Shown here in pieces: positions 53,851 to 63,217 of a DNA stretch of 64,000 nucleotides. This stretch comes from Mesorhizobium sp. 1M-11 (GTDB lineage: Bacteria > Pseudomonadota > Alphaproteobacteria > Rhizobiales > Rhizobiaceae), in the NCBI RefSeq assembly GCF_001303895.1, contig NZ_LJSD01000011.1, positions 248,001 through 312,000 on the forward strand, read 5' to 3'. Under the pieces are notes generated by a model. The model searched no databases and was not told where the DNA came from. It worked only from the letters and a program-made list of their open reading frames with translations. How positions within the stretch are numbered: position 1 is the first letter of the stretch; each line of letters opens with the position of its first letter. The position numbers and the translations under genes are program-made.

Positions 53851-54929
53851 CCTGCGACCTTCCTGATCCATTGGTCGATGGCGACGGCGCTGATGATCAG
53901 CACGCCAATCAACAGATAGGTCCATTGCGGGTCCGTGCCGATGAGGCGCAGCCCGAGCGAAAAGACGCCAACGATCAGCGCCCCGAAAAGCATGCCAAGG
54001 ATGGATCCACGCCCGCCGAACAAAGAGATGCCGCCAATCACCACCGCGGTGATGGATTCGATGTTGGCGAATTGACCGGCGGTCGGCGAAACCGAACCGA
54101 TGCGGCCGATGAGCAGCCAGCCGCCCAGTGCACAGATCAGCCCCGACAACACATAGACCGACAGCAGCATGCGGGTGACACGTACGCCCGACAGCTCAGC
54201 TGCGTCCGGATCGTCGCCGATCGCGTAGACGTGACGGCCCCAGGCGGTGTGGTTCAACACGTACCAGAGAATGGCCACCAGCAGCACCATGGCGACGACG
54301 CCATAGGTGAAGACAGCGTTGCCCATGCGAAAATTGTTGCCGAAGAACTGCAGGATCGGCGCCTGTGTTTCAATGTCTTGGGCGCGGATAGTCTCATTGG
54401 CCGAATAGAGGAAATTCGAGGCCAGAACGATCTGCCACATGCCAAGCGTTACGATGAAGGGCGGCAGCTTCATATAGGCAACGAGCGCGCCGTTGATCCA
54501 GCCGCACAGCGCCCCGACGGCGAAGCCGCAAAGAATAGCGATTGAGGGCGGCAAGCCATAGCGGAAGGTGAACTGGCCCATCACCACCGATGACAGCACC
54601 ATGATGGCGCCTACCGAAAGGTCGATGCCGGCGGTGAGGATGACGAGCGTCTGCGCAGCGCCGATCACGCCGGTGATGGCGACCTGTTGCAGGATCAACG
54701 TCATCGAGAAGGCGGAGAAGAACTTGCCGCCGATGATCAGGCCGAACACCAGCACTGAAACCACCAGCACGATCAATGGCACGGCGGCGGGGTTGGAATG
54801 CAGGAAATGCTGTATCTTTTCCAGGGTCGAACGCGTGTGCGTGTCGAAGTCCGCCACCGCCGTGTCGGCTCCAGTCAGCACTTTCTCGAATTCCTGCGGT
54901 CGCCTGGCATCCGCCGAAGCGTCGGTCAT
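53847..54929 (-). CDS. frcC: Fructose-type ABC transporter permease
   Basis: Inner-membrane permease of 360 residues with eight or more membrane segments, of the ribose/xylose family (GAAQTLVILTAGIDLSVGAIMVLSSVVMG, then GGISLFGGRGSILGMLFGALIVGV). The long soluble N-terminus of about 45 residues is typical of FrcC. Middle gene of frcBCA. Confidence 0.92.
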   Translation of the reverse strand: MTDASADARRPQEFEKVLTGADTAVADFDTHTRSTLEKIQHFLHSNPAAVPLIVLVVSVLVFGLIIGGKFFSAFSMTLILQQVAITGVIGAAQTLVILTAGIDLSVGAIMVLSSVVMGQFTFRYGLPPSIAILCGFAVGALCGWINGALVAYMKLPPFIVTLGMWQIVLASNFLYSANETIRAQDIETQAPILQFFGNNFRMGNAVFTYGVVAMVLLVAILWYVLNHTAWGRHVYAIGDDPDAAELSGVRVTRMLLSVYVLSGLICALGGWLLIGRIGSVSPTAGQFANIESITAVVIGGISLFGGRGSILGMLFGALIVGVFSLGLRLIGTDPQWTYLLIGVLIISAVAIDQWIRKVAG

Positions 54930-55035
54930 GTCGGCTCCTCCCGATCGGGGAATTGACGCCCCGTCATACGCCCAAGGTGATGTCTCGCCGGCGCGCCGAT
55001 GCCCCCTCCCCAGCCGAATGACTGCCGGAAGAGAA

Positions 55036-55057
55036 GGTGCTCCGCCAAGAGAGCACC
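55036..55057 (-). terminator. Hairpin between frcB and frcC
   Basis: Arms GGTGCTC and GAGCACC with an eight-base loop. No T-run follows on the minus strand, so it is more likely a message-stabilising or attenuating hairpin that raises frcB over frcC expression. Confidence 0.5.
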
Positions 55058-55091
55058 CACTCGGTGAATGTCACGCCGTTACGGGTTCAGA

Positions 55092-56123
55092 TCAACCCCA
55101 GCACTTGGAAAGGCCGGTCTTGACGTCGATGGATTCGACGCCGTTGGCCGGCTTGTCGGTGACCAGCGCCACGCCGGTGTCGACGAAGCTCTTGCCTTCC
55201 GTCGGCTTCGGCTTCTCGCCGCTGTCAGCGAACTTCTTGATCGCCTCGACGCCGAGCGACGCCATCAACAGTGGATATTGCTGCGACGTGGCGCCAATAA
55301 CGCCACCTTCGACATTCTTCACGCCCGGGCAGCCACCATCGACCGATACGATCAGCACGTTCTTTTCCATGCCGACGGCTTTCAGCGCCTCATAGGCACC
55401 CGCCGCGGCCGGCTCATTGATGGTGTGCACAACGTTGATGGAAGGATCCTTTTGCAAGAGGTTCTCCATCGCCTTGCGGCCACCTTCCTCATTGCCGTTG
55501 GTGATGTCATGACCAACAATGCGCGGATCGTCCTCGTCGCCGATCTTGTTGGCGTCCTTCGGATCGATACCGAAGCCGATCATGAAACCCTGGTCCCGCA
55601 ACACATCGACGGTTGGCTGCGAAGGGGTAAGGTCGAGGAAAGCAATCTTGGCGTCCTTCGCCTTGTCACCCAGCGTGGCAGCGGCCCACTGGCCGATCAG
55701 CTTGCCAGCCAGCAGATTGTCGGTGGCGAAGGTGGCATCCGCAGCGTCGGCCGGCTCCAGCGGCGTGTCGAGCGCGATCACCAGGATGCCGGCATCGCGC
55801 GCCTTCTTGATGGTCGGCACGATACCCTTGGTGTCCGAAGCCGTGATCAGGATGCCTTTGGCGCCGTCGGCAATGCAGCTCTCGATCGCCGCGACCTGGC
55901 TTTCGGTGTCGCCGTCGATCTTGCCGGCGTAAGTCTTCAGGCTGACGCCGAGTTCCTTCGCCTTGGCGGTGGCACCTTCCTTCATCTTGACGAAGAACGG
56001 ATTGGTATCGGTCTTGGTGATCAGGCATGCGCCGACGTCGGCTGCCGAAGCAGGCGCGGCAAAGCTTGCGAGTGCCGCGACAGCAGCACCGAATACGGAC
56101 GTCTTGAGAACAGAAAATCGCAT
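55092..56123 (-). CDS. frcB: Fructose-type ABC transporter substrate-binding protein
   Basis: Periplasmic sugar-binding protein of 343 residues. Signal peptide [20 protein letters not shown] to ASA; the mature part [24 protein letters not shown] and [32 protein letters not shown] are the typical periplasmic-binding fold type I. GGAGGAG lies about nine bases before the ATG. First gene of frcBCA. Confidence 0.92.
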   Translation of the reverse strand: MRFSVLKTSVFGAAVAALASFAAPASAADVGACLITKTDTNPFFVKMKEGATAKAKELGVSLKTYAGKIDGDTESQVAAIESCIADGAKGILITASDTKGIVPTIKKARDAGILVIALDTPLEPADAADATFATDNLLAGKLIGQWAAATLGDKAKDAKIAFLDLTPSQPTVDVLRDQGFMIGFGIDPKDANKIGDEDDPRIVGHDITNGNEEGGRKAMENLLQKDPSINVVHTINEPAAAGAYEALKAVGMEKNVLIVSVDGGCPGVKNVEGGVIGATSQQYPLLMASLGVEAIKKFADSGEKPKPTEGKSFVDTGVALVTDKPANGVESIDVKTGLSKCWG

Positions 56124-56238
56124 CGAGGTACTCCTCCCAGAACCAAAGATCGCGGCCGGCCAGCTTGCCTTCCGCCGAAGTGCCCGTCTGCTTTTCCCGG
56201 TGAGCACCTCGGCACAAACGAAACACCAATCGCAATCT

Positions 56239-56278
56239 TGTGTCAATAATTAAATCACTCTTATTTATTATTGACACA
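56239..56278. promoter_or_regulatory. Large dyad operator between frcB and the ROK regulator gene
   Basis: Perfect 12-base arms TGTGTCAATAAT and ATTATTGACACA are 16 bases apart, with an AT-rich centre. Each arm contains TTGACA reading away from the centre, one towards frcB and one towards the regulator, as divergent -35 boxes would. Probably the binding site of the ROK regulator. Confidence 0.72.
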
Positions 56279-56341
56279 CTTGCGGAGCCGGCTCATTCTC
56301 GGCCAAAAGTCAGACAAGAAATCATGGGAGGGAGGAAGCTG

Positions 56342-57568
56342 TTGGACGACGGCGTTCAAAAGCACGGTTCGGGCGAGCCGGCGGCCAGCCGTCTCCACCG
56401 TGGCACGAACCAGAGTGGCATGCGCGACCACAATGAGCGGCTCGTGCTTTCGCTCGTGCGCCAGCATGGCGGCCTTGCGAAATCGGACATTGCCCGCATG
56501 ACCGGCCTTTCGGCACAGACCGTCTCCGTCATCATGCGCGAACTGGAAGACGAGGGCCTTCTGCTCAGGCGTGAGCCGCTGCGTGGACGCATCGGCCAGC
56601 CTTCCATTCCCATGGCGCTCAACCCGGAGGGAGCATTCTTCATCGGCCTCAAGATCGGCCGCCGCAGTGCCGAACTGGTGCTTATCGACTTCCTCGGCAA
56701 GGTGCGGGCGATGCTGCACCATTCCTATCGCTATCCAGCGCCATCGGAGACGGTGGATTTTGTCGCTGCCGGCGTCGCCAAGCTGAGATCAGAGCTGACG
56801 CCTGCGCAAGACCGACGCGTCGCCGGTCTCGGCATCGCCGTGCCATTCGAGTTGTGGAGCTGGGCCGACGCCGCAGGCGCACCGCGCTCGATCATGGAGG
56901 AATGGCGCCACCGCGACATCCGCGCCGACATCCAGGCACTGTGTGATTTCCCTGTCTATCTGCAAAATGACGCGACCGCGGCCTGCGGTGCCGAGCTTGT
57001 CTTCGGCAATGCGCTGGACGTGCGCGACTTCGTCTATTTCTACATCGGCGCCTTTGCCGGTGGCGGCATCGTGCTCAACGGCCGCATCTACAGCGGGCCG
57101 ACCGGCAATGCCGGCGCGCTCGGTTCGATGCCCGTGCCCGGACCGGACGGCAGGCCAATCCAGCTCATCGACGTCGCCTCGATCGCTGCGCTGGAAAAGG
57201 CGCTGGCCGAACGCGGCGTCGACGCGCAACATCTTTGGACTTCACCCGAGGAGTGGGGCGACATCGGACCGGAGCTCGACCGCTGGATCACGAACGCGGC
57301 GAACGCACTGGCCTACGCCATCGTCGCGGCATCGTCAGTAATCGATTTCCAAGATGCGGTGATCGACGGCTGGATGCCCATCGCGATCCGCGCCCGCCTC
57401 GTGAAAGCAGTCGCCAACGCTCTGGATGAGGTCGACGCCGAAGGGCTCAAACTACCCGCCGTGCGCGAAGGCACGGTCGGCATCCACGCCCGTGCTCTTG
57501 GCGGCGCCAGCCTGCCACTCTCCGACCGCTTCCTCGTCGGCCCCACGTCCGCATCCGGAACGCTCTGA
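56342..57568 (+). CDS. frcR: ROK-family transcriptional regulator
   Basis: Likely repressor of the frc genes. N-terminal winged helix (LVRQHGGLAKSDIARMTGLSAQTVSVIMRELEDEGLL) and a ROK sugar-sensing domain with GLGIAVPFELW and GAFAGGGIVLNGRIYSGPTGNAGALGSMP. The usual zinc-binding Cys cluster of ROK proteins is absent. TTG is preferred as start because GGAGGAAG lies five bases before it; an in-frame ATG lies 18 bases earlier (56324). Confidence 0.88.
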   Translation: MDDGVQKHGSGEPAASRLHRGTNQSGMRDHNERLVLSLVRQHGGLAKSDIARMTGLSAQTVSVIMRELEDEGLLLRREPLRGRIGQPSIPMALNPEGAFFIGLKIGRRSAELVLIDFLGKVRAMLHHSYRYPAPSETVDFVAAGVAKLRSELTPAQDRRVAGLGIAVPFELWSWADAAGAPRSIMEEWRHRDIRADIQALCDFPVYLQNDATAACGAELVFGNALDVRDFVYFYIGAFAGGGIVLNGRIYSGPTGNAGALGSMPVPGPDGRPIQLIDVASIAALEKALAERGVDAQHLWTSPEEWGDIGPELDRWITNAANALAYAIVAASSVIDFQDAVIDGWMPIAIRARLVKAVANALDEVDAEGLKLPAVREGTVGIHARALGGASLPLSDRFLVGPTSASGTL

Positions 57569-57570
57569 CC

Positions 57571-58008
57571 ATGCTGATCGGCATTTCTCCCCTGCTTGGA
57601 CCTGAACTTCTCGCCGTGCTGCGCGCCATGGGTCATGGCGACGAAATCGCCATCGTCGACGGCAACTATCCCGCGGAAGAACAGGCCAAACGTCTGATCC
57701 GTGCCGACGGTGTCGACCTGGTACCGATGCTGGATGCTGTCCTTTCGGTTCTCCCGGTGGACGATTTTGTCGACGAAGCGCTGTTCCGTTCCTCGAAAAA
57801 GGGCGACCCAAGACTGGTTGACCCCGTACATGGAGAGATCGAGGCGATCTGCGTCAAGCGCGCACCTGGCCGCAAGGTGGTTGCCCTGCCCGGCGCTGAC
57901 TTCTACGCCAAGGTGAAGGCCGCCCACGCCATCGTGCAAACATCCGAACCCCGGCTCTATGCCAACATCATCGTCCGCAAGGGCGTCATCTATCCGGCAG
58001 GAGCCTGA
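57571..58008 (+). CDS. RbsD/FucU-type sugar mutarotase
   Basis: Converts sugar anomers to the form used by kinases. The 145-residue protein starts MLIGISPLLGPELLAVLRAMGHGDEIAIVDGNYPAE with the catalytic His in MGHGDEI, and ends with LYANIIVRKGVIYP. It is two bases after frcR and four before the kinase gene, which supports a joint role with sugar import. Confidence 0.92.
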   Translation: MLIGISPLLGPELLAVLRAMGHGDEIAIVDGNYPAEEQAKRLIRADGVDLVPMLDAVLSVLPVDDFVDEALFRSSKKGDPRLVDPVHGEIEAICVKRAPGRKVVALPGADFYAKVKAAHAIVQTSEPRLYANIIVRKGVIYPAGA

Positions 58009-58012
58009 AACC

Positions 58013-58957
58013 ATGATCCTGTGCTGCGGCGAAGCCCTGATCGACATGTTGCCGCGCGAGACAACCGCAGGCGAGGCCGCGTTTGCCCCCTATGTTGGCG
58101 GCGCGGTGTTCAACACAGCCGTAGCGCTCGGGCGGCTCAACCTTCCTGTAAGTTTTTTCACGGGCCTGTCGACGGATTTTTTCGGCGGTATGCTGAGCGC
58201 GGCGCTGACAGACAGCAACGTCAAACTGGACCTCATCAAATTTTCACCGCTGCCGACAACGCTGGCGTTGGTGCGCCTGGTCGAGGGTCATGCCAGCTAT
58301 CTGTTCTATGATGAAAACACTGCCGGACGCATGCTCTACGAGACGGATCACCCCGCTGTCGGAGATGATGTCGAAGCGATGCATTTCTCCTGCATGAGCC
58401 TCGTGCCCGAACCTTGCGGTTCGACATACGAAGCGCTGATGCGCCGCGAACACGGCAAACGGGTGATGATGTTCGACCCCAACATCCGCAAGAATTTCAT
58501 CGCAGACAAGTCAAAGCACCTTGCCCGCATGAAGCGCATGCTGGCGCTCGCAGACATCGTAAAGTTGTCGGATGAGGATCTGGATTGGTTCGGCGAAACG
58601 GGTTCCCTGCACGACATAGCAGAACGGTGGCTCGATCTCGGCCCGAGCCTGATGGTGGTGACGCAGGGCGCCAAGGGCCTGGTGGCCCTCTCCAGGAAAC
58701 ATACGGTTTCTGTGCCAGCCCCACCAGTGAAGGTTGTCGATACCGTTGGTGCCGGCGACACGATCAACGCCGGGATCCTTGCCTCGCTGCGCGACCAGGG
58801 GCTGCTCTCGAAGCAGGCGATTGCCGGCCTTTCCGAAAGTCAGATCCGCGCGGTGCTCGCCTTCAGCGCCGAGGCCGCCGCCATCACCGTTTCCCGCGCA
58901 GGCGCCAATCCACCCTGGCGAAGTGAGCTGGCTGGGACAGCCGCCATTGCCGGCTAA
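58013..58957 (+). CDS. frcK: PfkB-family fructokinase
   Basis: Phosphorylates the imported sugar. The 314-residue kinase has the first PfkB motif GGAVFNTAVALGRLNLPVSFFTG and the second DTVGAGDTINAGILASL with the catalytic Asp. It resembles FrcK of rhizobia. It is transcribed with frcR rather than with frcBCA. Confidence 0.9.
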   Translation: MILCCGEALIDMLPRETTAGEAAFAPYVGGAVFNTAVALGRLNLPVSFFTGLSTDFFGGMLSAALTDSNVKLDLIKFSPLPTTLALVRLVEGHASYLFYDENTAGRMLYETDHPAVGDDVEAMHFSCMSLVPEPCGSTYEALMRREHGKRVMMFDPNIRKNFIADKSKHLARMKRMLALADIVKLSDEDLDWFGETGSLHDIAERWLDLGPSLMVVTQGAKGLVALSRKHTVSVPAPPVKVVDTVGAGDTINAGILASLRDQGLLSKQAIAGLSESQIRAVLAFSAEAAAITVSRAGANPPWRSELAGTAAIAG

Positions 58958-59185
58958 CGGGCACCATCACGATCACATTATGTTTCGCCGGTTGCGACGT
59001 CGGCGCGGCCAACAGCAGAAAAAACACAGCAAAAGCTTGGCTTTGCGGCTTTTCCTGCAAGCCAATCGATAGTTGTCGGTAACGAGGATCTCCGCTGCCT
59101 AAGGCCGCAGTCTGGCTGCAAATCTTTCGCCTGCCTTGCAACTCTGGTACCAGCGGCGCGTTATCAGGCAAAATTCGGGGCCGAC

Positions 59186-60325
59186 ATGCAGTTCATCGAT
59201 CTAGGCGCGCAACGCGCACGCATCCACGACAGGTTGAAAGCGGCCATGGACCGCGTCGTCGAGGAAGGCCGCTATATCCTGGGACCGCAGGTGGCCGAAT
59301 TCGAAGCCAAGCTGGCCGACTATGTCGGTGTCAAACATGTCGTGGCTTGCGCCAACGGTACCGATGCGCTGCTGCTGCCGCTCTATGCTTCCGGCATCGG
59401 GCCCGGTGATGCAGTGTTCGTACCAAGCTTCACGTTCGCCGCCACCGCAGAAGTTGTAGCCTTGGCCAAGGCCGAGCCGATCTTCGTCGACGTCGATGCC
59501 AAGACCTACAACATCGATATCGACAGCCTTGAAGCGGCCATCGCCATGGTCAAGGCCGAGGGTCGCCTGAAGCCGAGGGCGATCATCCCTGTCGATCTGT
59601 TCGGCCTTGCCGCCGACTACGACGCCATCATGGCGATCGCCAAGCGCGAGAACCTGCTGGTTATCGAGGACGCGGCCCAATCAATCGGCGGCACCACCAA
59701 CGACGCCAAATGCGGCGCTTTCGGCCATGTAGCCGGCACCTCGTTCTACCCGGCGAAGCCGCTGGGCTGCTATGGTGACGGTGGCGCGATGTTCACCAAT
59801 GATGCGGCGCTTGCGGAAAAGCTGCGTTCCTTCGCCTTCCATGGCAAGGGCGAGACGCAGTACGACAACGTCCATGTCGGCATCAATTCGCGCCTCGACA
59901 CGCTGCAGGCAGCGATCCTGATCGAGAAGCTGGCGATCCTGGAAGATGAGATGGTTGCCCGCCAGAAGGTGGCTGCGCGTTATGCCGACGGCCTTGGCGA
60001 CATTGTCACCGCAGCACGCAACCTCGACGGTACCCGTTCGGCGTGGGCGCAGTACGCCATCGAGACGCCGAAACGCGATGGACTGAAGGCGCATCTGCAG
60101 GAAAAGGGCATTCCATCCGTCATCTACTACGTCAAGCCACTGCACGGGCAGGTTGCCTATCGCCATTTCCCGCGCACACCCACGGGTCTGGCAGTGTCGG
60201 AAGGCCTGCCCAATCGGATCCTGTGCCTGCCGATGCACCCCTATCTCAGCGAAGAAGACCAGGATCGCGTGATTGAGACGATCCGCAATTACATCGGCTC
60301 GAACTCGGCCCAGGCGGCGGAGTAA
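59186..60325 (+). CDS. DegT/DnrJ/EryC1/StrS-type sugar aminotransferase
   Basis: Pyridoxal-phosphate aminotransferase that makes amino sugars for surface glycans. The 379-residue enzyme has FVPSFTFAATAEVVALAKAEPIFVDVD, VIEDAAQSIGG with the Asp, and SFYPAKPLGCYGDGG, in which the Lys binds the cofactor. Similar to UDP-sugar aminotransferases such as WbpE, but the substrate cannot be deduced. No glycan genes adjoin it. Confidence 0.9.
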   Translation: MQFIDLGAQRARIHDRLKAAMDRVVEEGRYILGPQVAEFEAKLADYVGVKHVVACANGTDALLLPLYASGIGPGDAVFVPSFTFAATAEVVALAKAEPIFVDVDAKTYNIDIDSLEAAIAMVKAEGRLKPRAIIPVDLFGLAADYDAIMAIAKRENLLVIEDAAQSIGGTTNDAKCGAFGHVAGTSFYPAKPLGCYGDGGAMFTNDAALAEKLRSFAFHGKGETQYDNVHVGINSRLDTLQAAILIEKLAILEDEMVARQKVAARYADGLGDIVTAARNLDGTRSAWAQYAIETPKRDGLKAHLQEKGIPSVIYYVKPLHGQVAYRHFPRTPTGLAVSEGLPNRILCLPMHPYLSEEDQDRVIETIRNYIGSNSAQAAE

Positions 60326-60330
60326 GCCTA

Positions 60331-60449
60331 CCCTCGCCCCGCTTATACGGGGAAAGTGAGGCGTCACGGGCGGCGCGCCTTTATTTGCTATCGATTGGTC
60401 AGCCCCTCATCCGCCCTTCGGGCACCTTCTCCCCGTGAACGGGAGAAGG
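60331..60449. repeat. Repetitive palindromic stretch of rhizobial type
   Basis: Contains CCCCG-CTTATA-CGGGG and, further on, CTTCTCCCCGTGAACGGGAG preceded by the small palindrome CCGCCCTTCGGGC. Such GC-rich dyads are typical intergenic repeats of rhizobia. It lies between convergent genes and may terminate transcription on both sides. Confidence 0.6.
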
Positions 60450-60458
60450 AAAGCCCCC

Positions 60459-61277
60459 TCACCTGCCCTTGGCAATAAAGAACGGATTGGCGAAATCGGC
60501 GTCGTGCGCCTGGTTTCGCTTGCCATAGGTGAGCGGCGCACCATCAAGCGTCGAGGTGCTGCCGCCGGCGGCCCGCAACACAGCGTCGCCCGCCGCCGTA
60601 TCCCACTCCATGGTGCGGCCGAAACGCGGATAGATATCGGCTACGGCTTCCGCCAGCAGGCAGAACTTCAGCGACGAGCCAATCGAGACGATCTCCGTCT
60701 GACCGAGCGTCGCAATATAGTCGTCAGTTTCCACTGTACGGTGTGAACGGCTGGCGACGACGGCGAGTGGGGAAACGGCTATGCGTGTCGTAATCGCCCT
60801 GCGTGCAACCACGCCGAGACTGGCATCGACGTCTGCGGCTTCTGCCCTACCCGGCCACCCTGAATAGAGCTTCCCGGAGCATGGAGCAAAGACAACGCCG
60901 ACCTCCGGCACACCCTGGCGCACGAGCGCGATGTTGACGGTGAAGTCGTTACCACGTTTGACGAACTCTTTCGTGCCGTCGAGCGGATCTATCAGGAAGA
61001 AGGCTTCGCCCAGCGAGACCGGCAGGATGCCGGCACTGGCCTCCTCTTCGGCAACGCAAGGGATATGTGGATAGATTTCACGAAGGCCAGCCAGGATGAT
61101 CCGCTCAGCCTGCCGGTCGGCTTCCGTTACCGGCGAGGCATCCGCCTTGGCATCTACCGCACAGCCTTCGTGGAAGATGCGCATGATGGCGCTGCCGGCA
61201 GCCAATGACAGCTTTTCGAAAACGGCAACCATTGCAGCATCAGCGGCCATATCCGCCGGGATCTGGGCGACACTCAT
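60459..61277 (-). CDS. cysQ: 3'(2'),5'-bisphosphate nucleotidase CysQ
   Basis: Removes the toxic by-product PAP of sulfate activation. The 272-residue enzyme has DASPVTEADRQAERII, the metal motif FFLIDPLDGTKEFVKRGNDFTVNIAL and the C-terminal MEWDTAAGDAVLRAAGG. It starts right after the cysNC stop and so belongs to the sulfate-activation operon. Confidence 0.95.
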   Translation of the reverse strand: MSVAQIPADMAADAAMVAVFEKLSLAAGSAIMRIFHEGCAVDAKADASPVTEADRQAERIILAGLREIYPHIPCVAEEEASAGILPVSLGEAFFLIDPLDGTKEFVKRGNDFTVNIALVRQGVPEVGVVFAPCSGKLYSGWPGRAEAADVDASLGVVARRAITTRIAVSPLAVVASRSHRTVETDDYIATLGQTEIVSIGSSLKFCLLAEAVADIYPRFGRTMEWDTAAGDAVLRAAGGSTSTLDGAPLTYGKRNQAHDADFANPFFIAKGR

Positions 61278-63215
61278 CTAGATGCCGCCACCGCTTTCGT
61301 ACTGCGTCTCTGCCTTGTCGCGCTCGGCCAACCAGTCGTCCAGAATATCCACCATCTCTTCGACCGTTCTGCCGATCGTTTGGAGACGGATCTCCGGGTT
61401 CTCCGGCGGCTCGTAGGGGGAATCGACGCCGGTGAAATTCTTGATCTCGCCGCGCAATGCCCGTGCATAGAGGCCCTTCGGATCGCGGCGCGCGCACTCC
61501 TCGAACGGCGTATCCACGAACACTTCGACGAATTCACCACCGGCCATCAGCTCTCGCGCCAAACGCCGCTCTGCGCGGAAGGGTGAAATGAAGGAGACCA
61601 GCACGATCAGGCCGGCATCCGCCATCAGCTTGGCCACCTCGGCGACGCGGCGGATATTCTCAACGCGGTCGGCATCGGTGAAGCCGAGATCGCGGTTGAG
61701 GCCATGGCGCACATTGTCGCCGTCGAGCAGATAGGTGTGGCGACCGGTAGCGGCAAGCTTCTTTTCGAGCAGGTTGGCGATCGTCGACTTGCCCGAGCCT
61801 GAAAGGCCGGTGAACCAGAACACAGCCGGCCGCTGATGTTTCATGTCGGCACGCGCACGCTTGTCGACGTCGAGCGACTGCCAGTGGATGTTCTCGGCGC
61901 GGCGCAGCGCATGCTGGATCATGCCGGCACCAACCGTCGCATTGGTGATGCGATCGATCAGGATGAAGGCGCCGGTCGAACGGTTTTCAGCAAACCCATC
62001 GAAGGCGATCGGCGTTCGGGTCGAGATGTTGACGACACCAACCTCGTTCATCTCCAGCGACTTCGCCGCCTCCTCCGCGAAATCATTGATGTTGAGACGG
62101 TGCTTCAGTTCGGTGATGGTCGCGCTCGCCTCGTCCGTCTCCGTGCGCAGGATATAGGAGCGGCCTGGCAACAGCGCCTGCTCGTCGAACCACACCAGCT
62201 TGGCGGCGAACTGATCAGACACCTGCGGGCGGGCATCCGGCTGCACCAGCATATTGCCCCGCGAAACCTCGACTTCCTCGTCCAGCACAAGCGTTACAGC
62301 CTGGCCTGCAACGGCCGTCTGAAGATCGCCGCCATGGGAGACAATGCGTTTGACATGCGCGGAGCGGCCGGACTTCGCCACCACTACCTCGTCGCCACGC
62401 GACACCGACCCCGATGCGACAGTGCCGGCAAAGCCGCGGAAATCGAGGTTCGGCCGGTTCACATACTGCACGGGGAAACGGAATGGCCGTTCGACAGAGG
62501 CGCTGTCGATCGGAACGGTTTCCAGATGTTCGATCAGTGTCGGACCTTGATACCAGGCCAGGCGCTCCGAACGCACCGAGACATTGTCGCCGTAGCGCGC
62601 CGACATCGGGATCGGCACGACGCTTTCAAAGCCGAGATCACGCGCGAAATCCCGATACTCCGCAACGATGCGGTCGAAAGTAACCCGGTCGAAGCCAACC
62701 AGATCGATCTTGTTCACGGCCAGCGCGATGTGGCGGATGCCGAGAAGCGAAGCGATGATGGAATGGCGCCTTGTTTGACGCAGAACGCCCTGGCGCGCAT
62801 CTATCAGCACAATGGCAAGATCGGCGGTGGAAGCGCCGGTCGCCATGTTGCGGGTGTATTGCTCGTGGCCCGGCGTGTCTGCGACAATGAACTTGCGCTT
62901 CGGCGTGGCGAAGAAGCGATAGGCAACGTCGATGGTGATGCCCTGTTCGCGTTCAGCCTCGAGACCATCGACCAGCAACGCGAAATCGACGTCCTCGCCA
63001 GTCGTGCCGTGCTTGCGGGAATCGCGTTCGAGAGCTGCCAGCTGGTCCTCGAATATCTGCTTGGTATCGGACAGCAGCCGGCCGATCAGCGTCGACTTGC
63101 CGTCGTCGACCGAACCGCAGGTGAGGAAGCGCAGCAGCGACTTCTTCTCCTGCGCGGCCAGATAGTCGCGCACCTCGTTGCTCGGCTCGAGGGTCTTTGC
63201 CGGAACATGGCGCAT
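61278..63215 (-). CDS. cysNC: Fused sulfate adenylyltransferase subunit 1/adenylylsulfate kinase
   Basis: Makes APS with CysD and then phosphorylates it to PAPS. The N-terminal GTPase part (to about 440) has [15 protein letters not shown] and [17 protein letters not shown]; the C-terminal APS kinase has [14 protein letters not shown] and [27 protein letters not shown]. The fusion is the NodQ-type form of rhizobia. ATG is chosen; a TTG six bases earlier overlaps the cysD stop and has better ribosome-site spacing. Confidence 0.95.
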   Translation of the reverse strand: MRHVPAKTLEPSNEVRDYLAAQEKKSLLRFLTCGSVDDGKSTLIGRLLSDTKQIFEDQLAALERDSRKHGTTGEDVDFALLVDGLEAEREQGITIDVAYRFFATPKRKFIVADTPGHEQYTRNMATGASTADLAIVLIDARQGVLRQTRRHSIIASLLGIRHIALAVNKIDLVGFDRVTFDRIVAEYRDFARDLGFESVVPIPMSARYGDNVSVRSERLAWYQGPTLIEHLETVPIDSASVERPFRFPVQYVNRPNLDFRGFAGTVASGSVSRGDEVVVAKSGRSAHVKRIVSHGGDLQTAVAGQAVTLVLDEEVEVSRGNMLVQPDARPQVSDQFAAKLVWFDEQALLPGRSYILRTETDEASATITELKHRLNINDFAEEAAKSLEMNEVGVVNISTRTPIAFDGFAENRSTGAFILIDRITNATVGAGMIQHALRRAENIHWQSLDVDKRARADMKHQRPAVFWFTGLSGSGKSTIANLLEKKLAATGRHTYLLDGDNVRHGLNRDLGFTDADRVENIRRVAEVAKLMADAGLIVLVSFISPFRAERRLARELMAGGEFVEVFVDTPFEECARRDPKGLYARALRGEIKNFTGVDSPYEPPENPEIRLQTIGRTVEEMVDILDDWLAERDKAETQYESGGGI

Positions 63216-63217
63216 TC

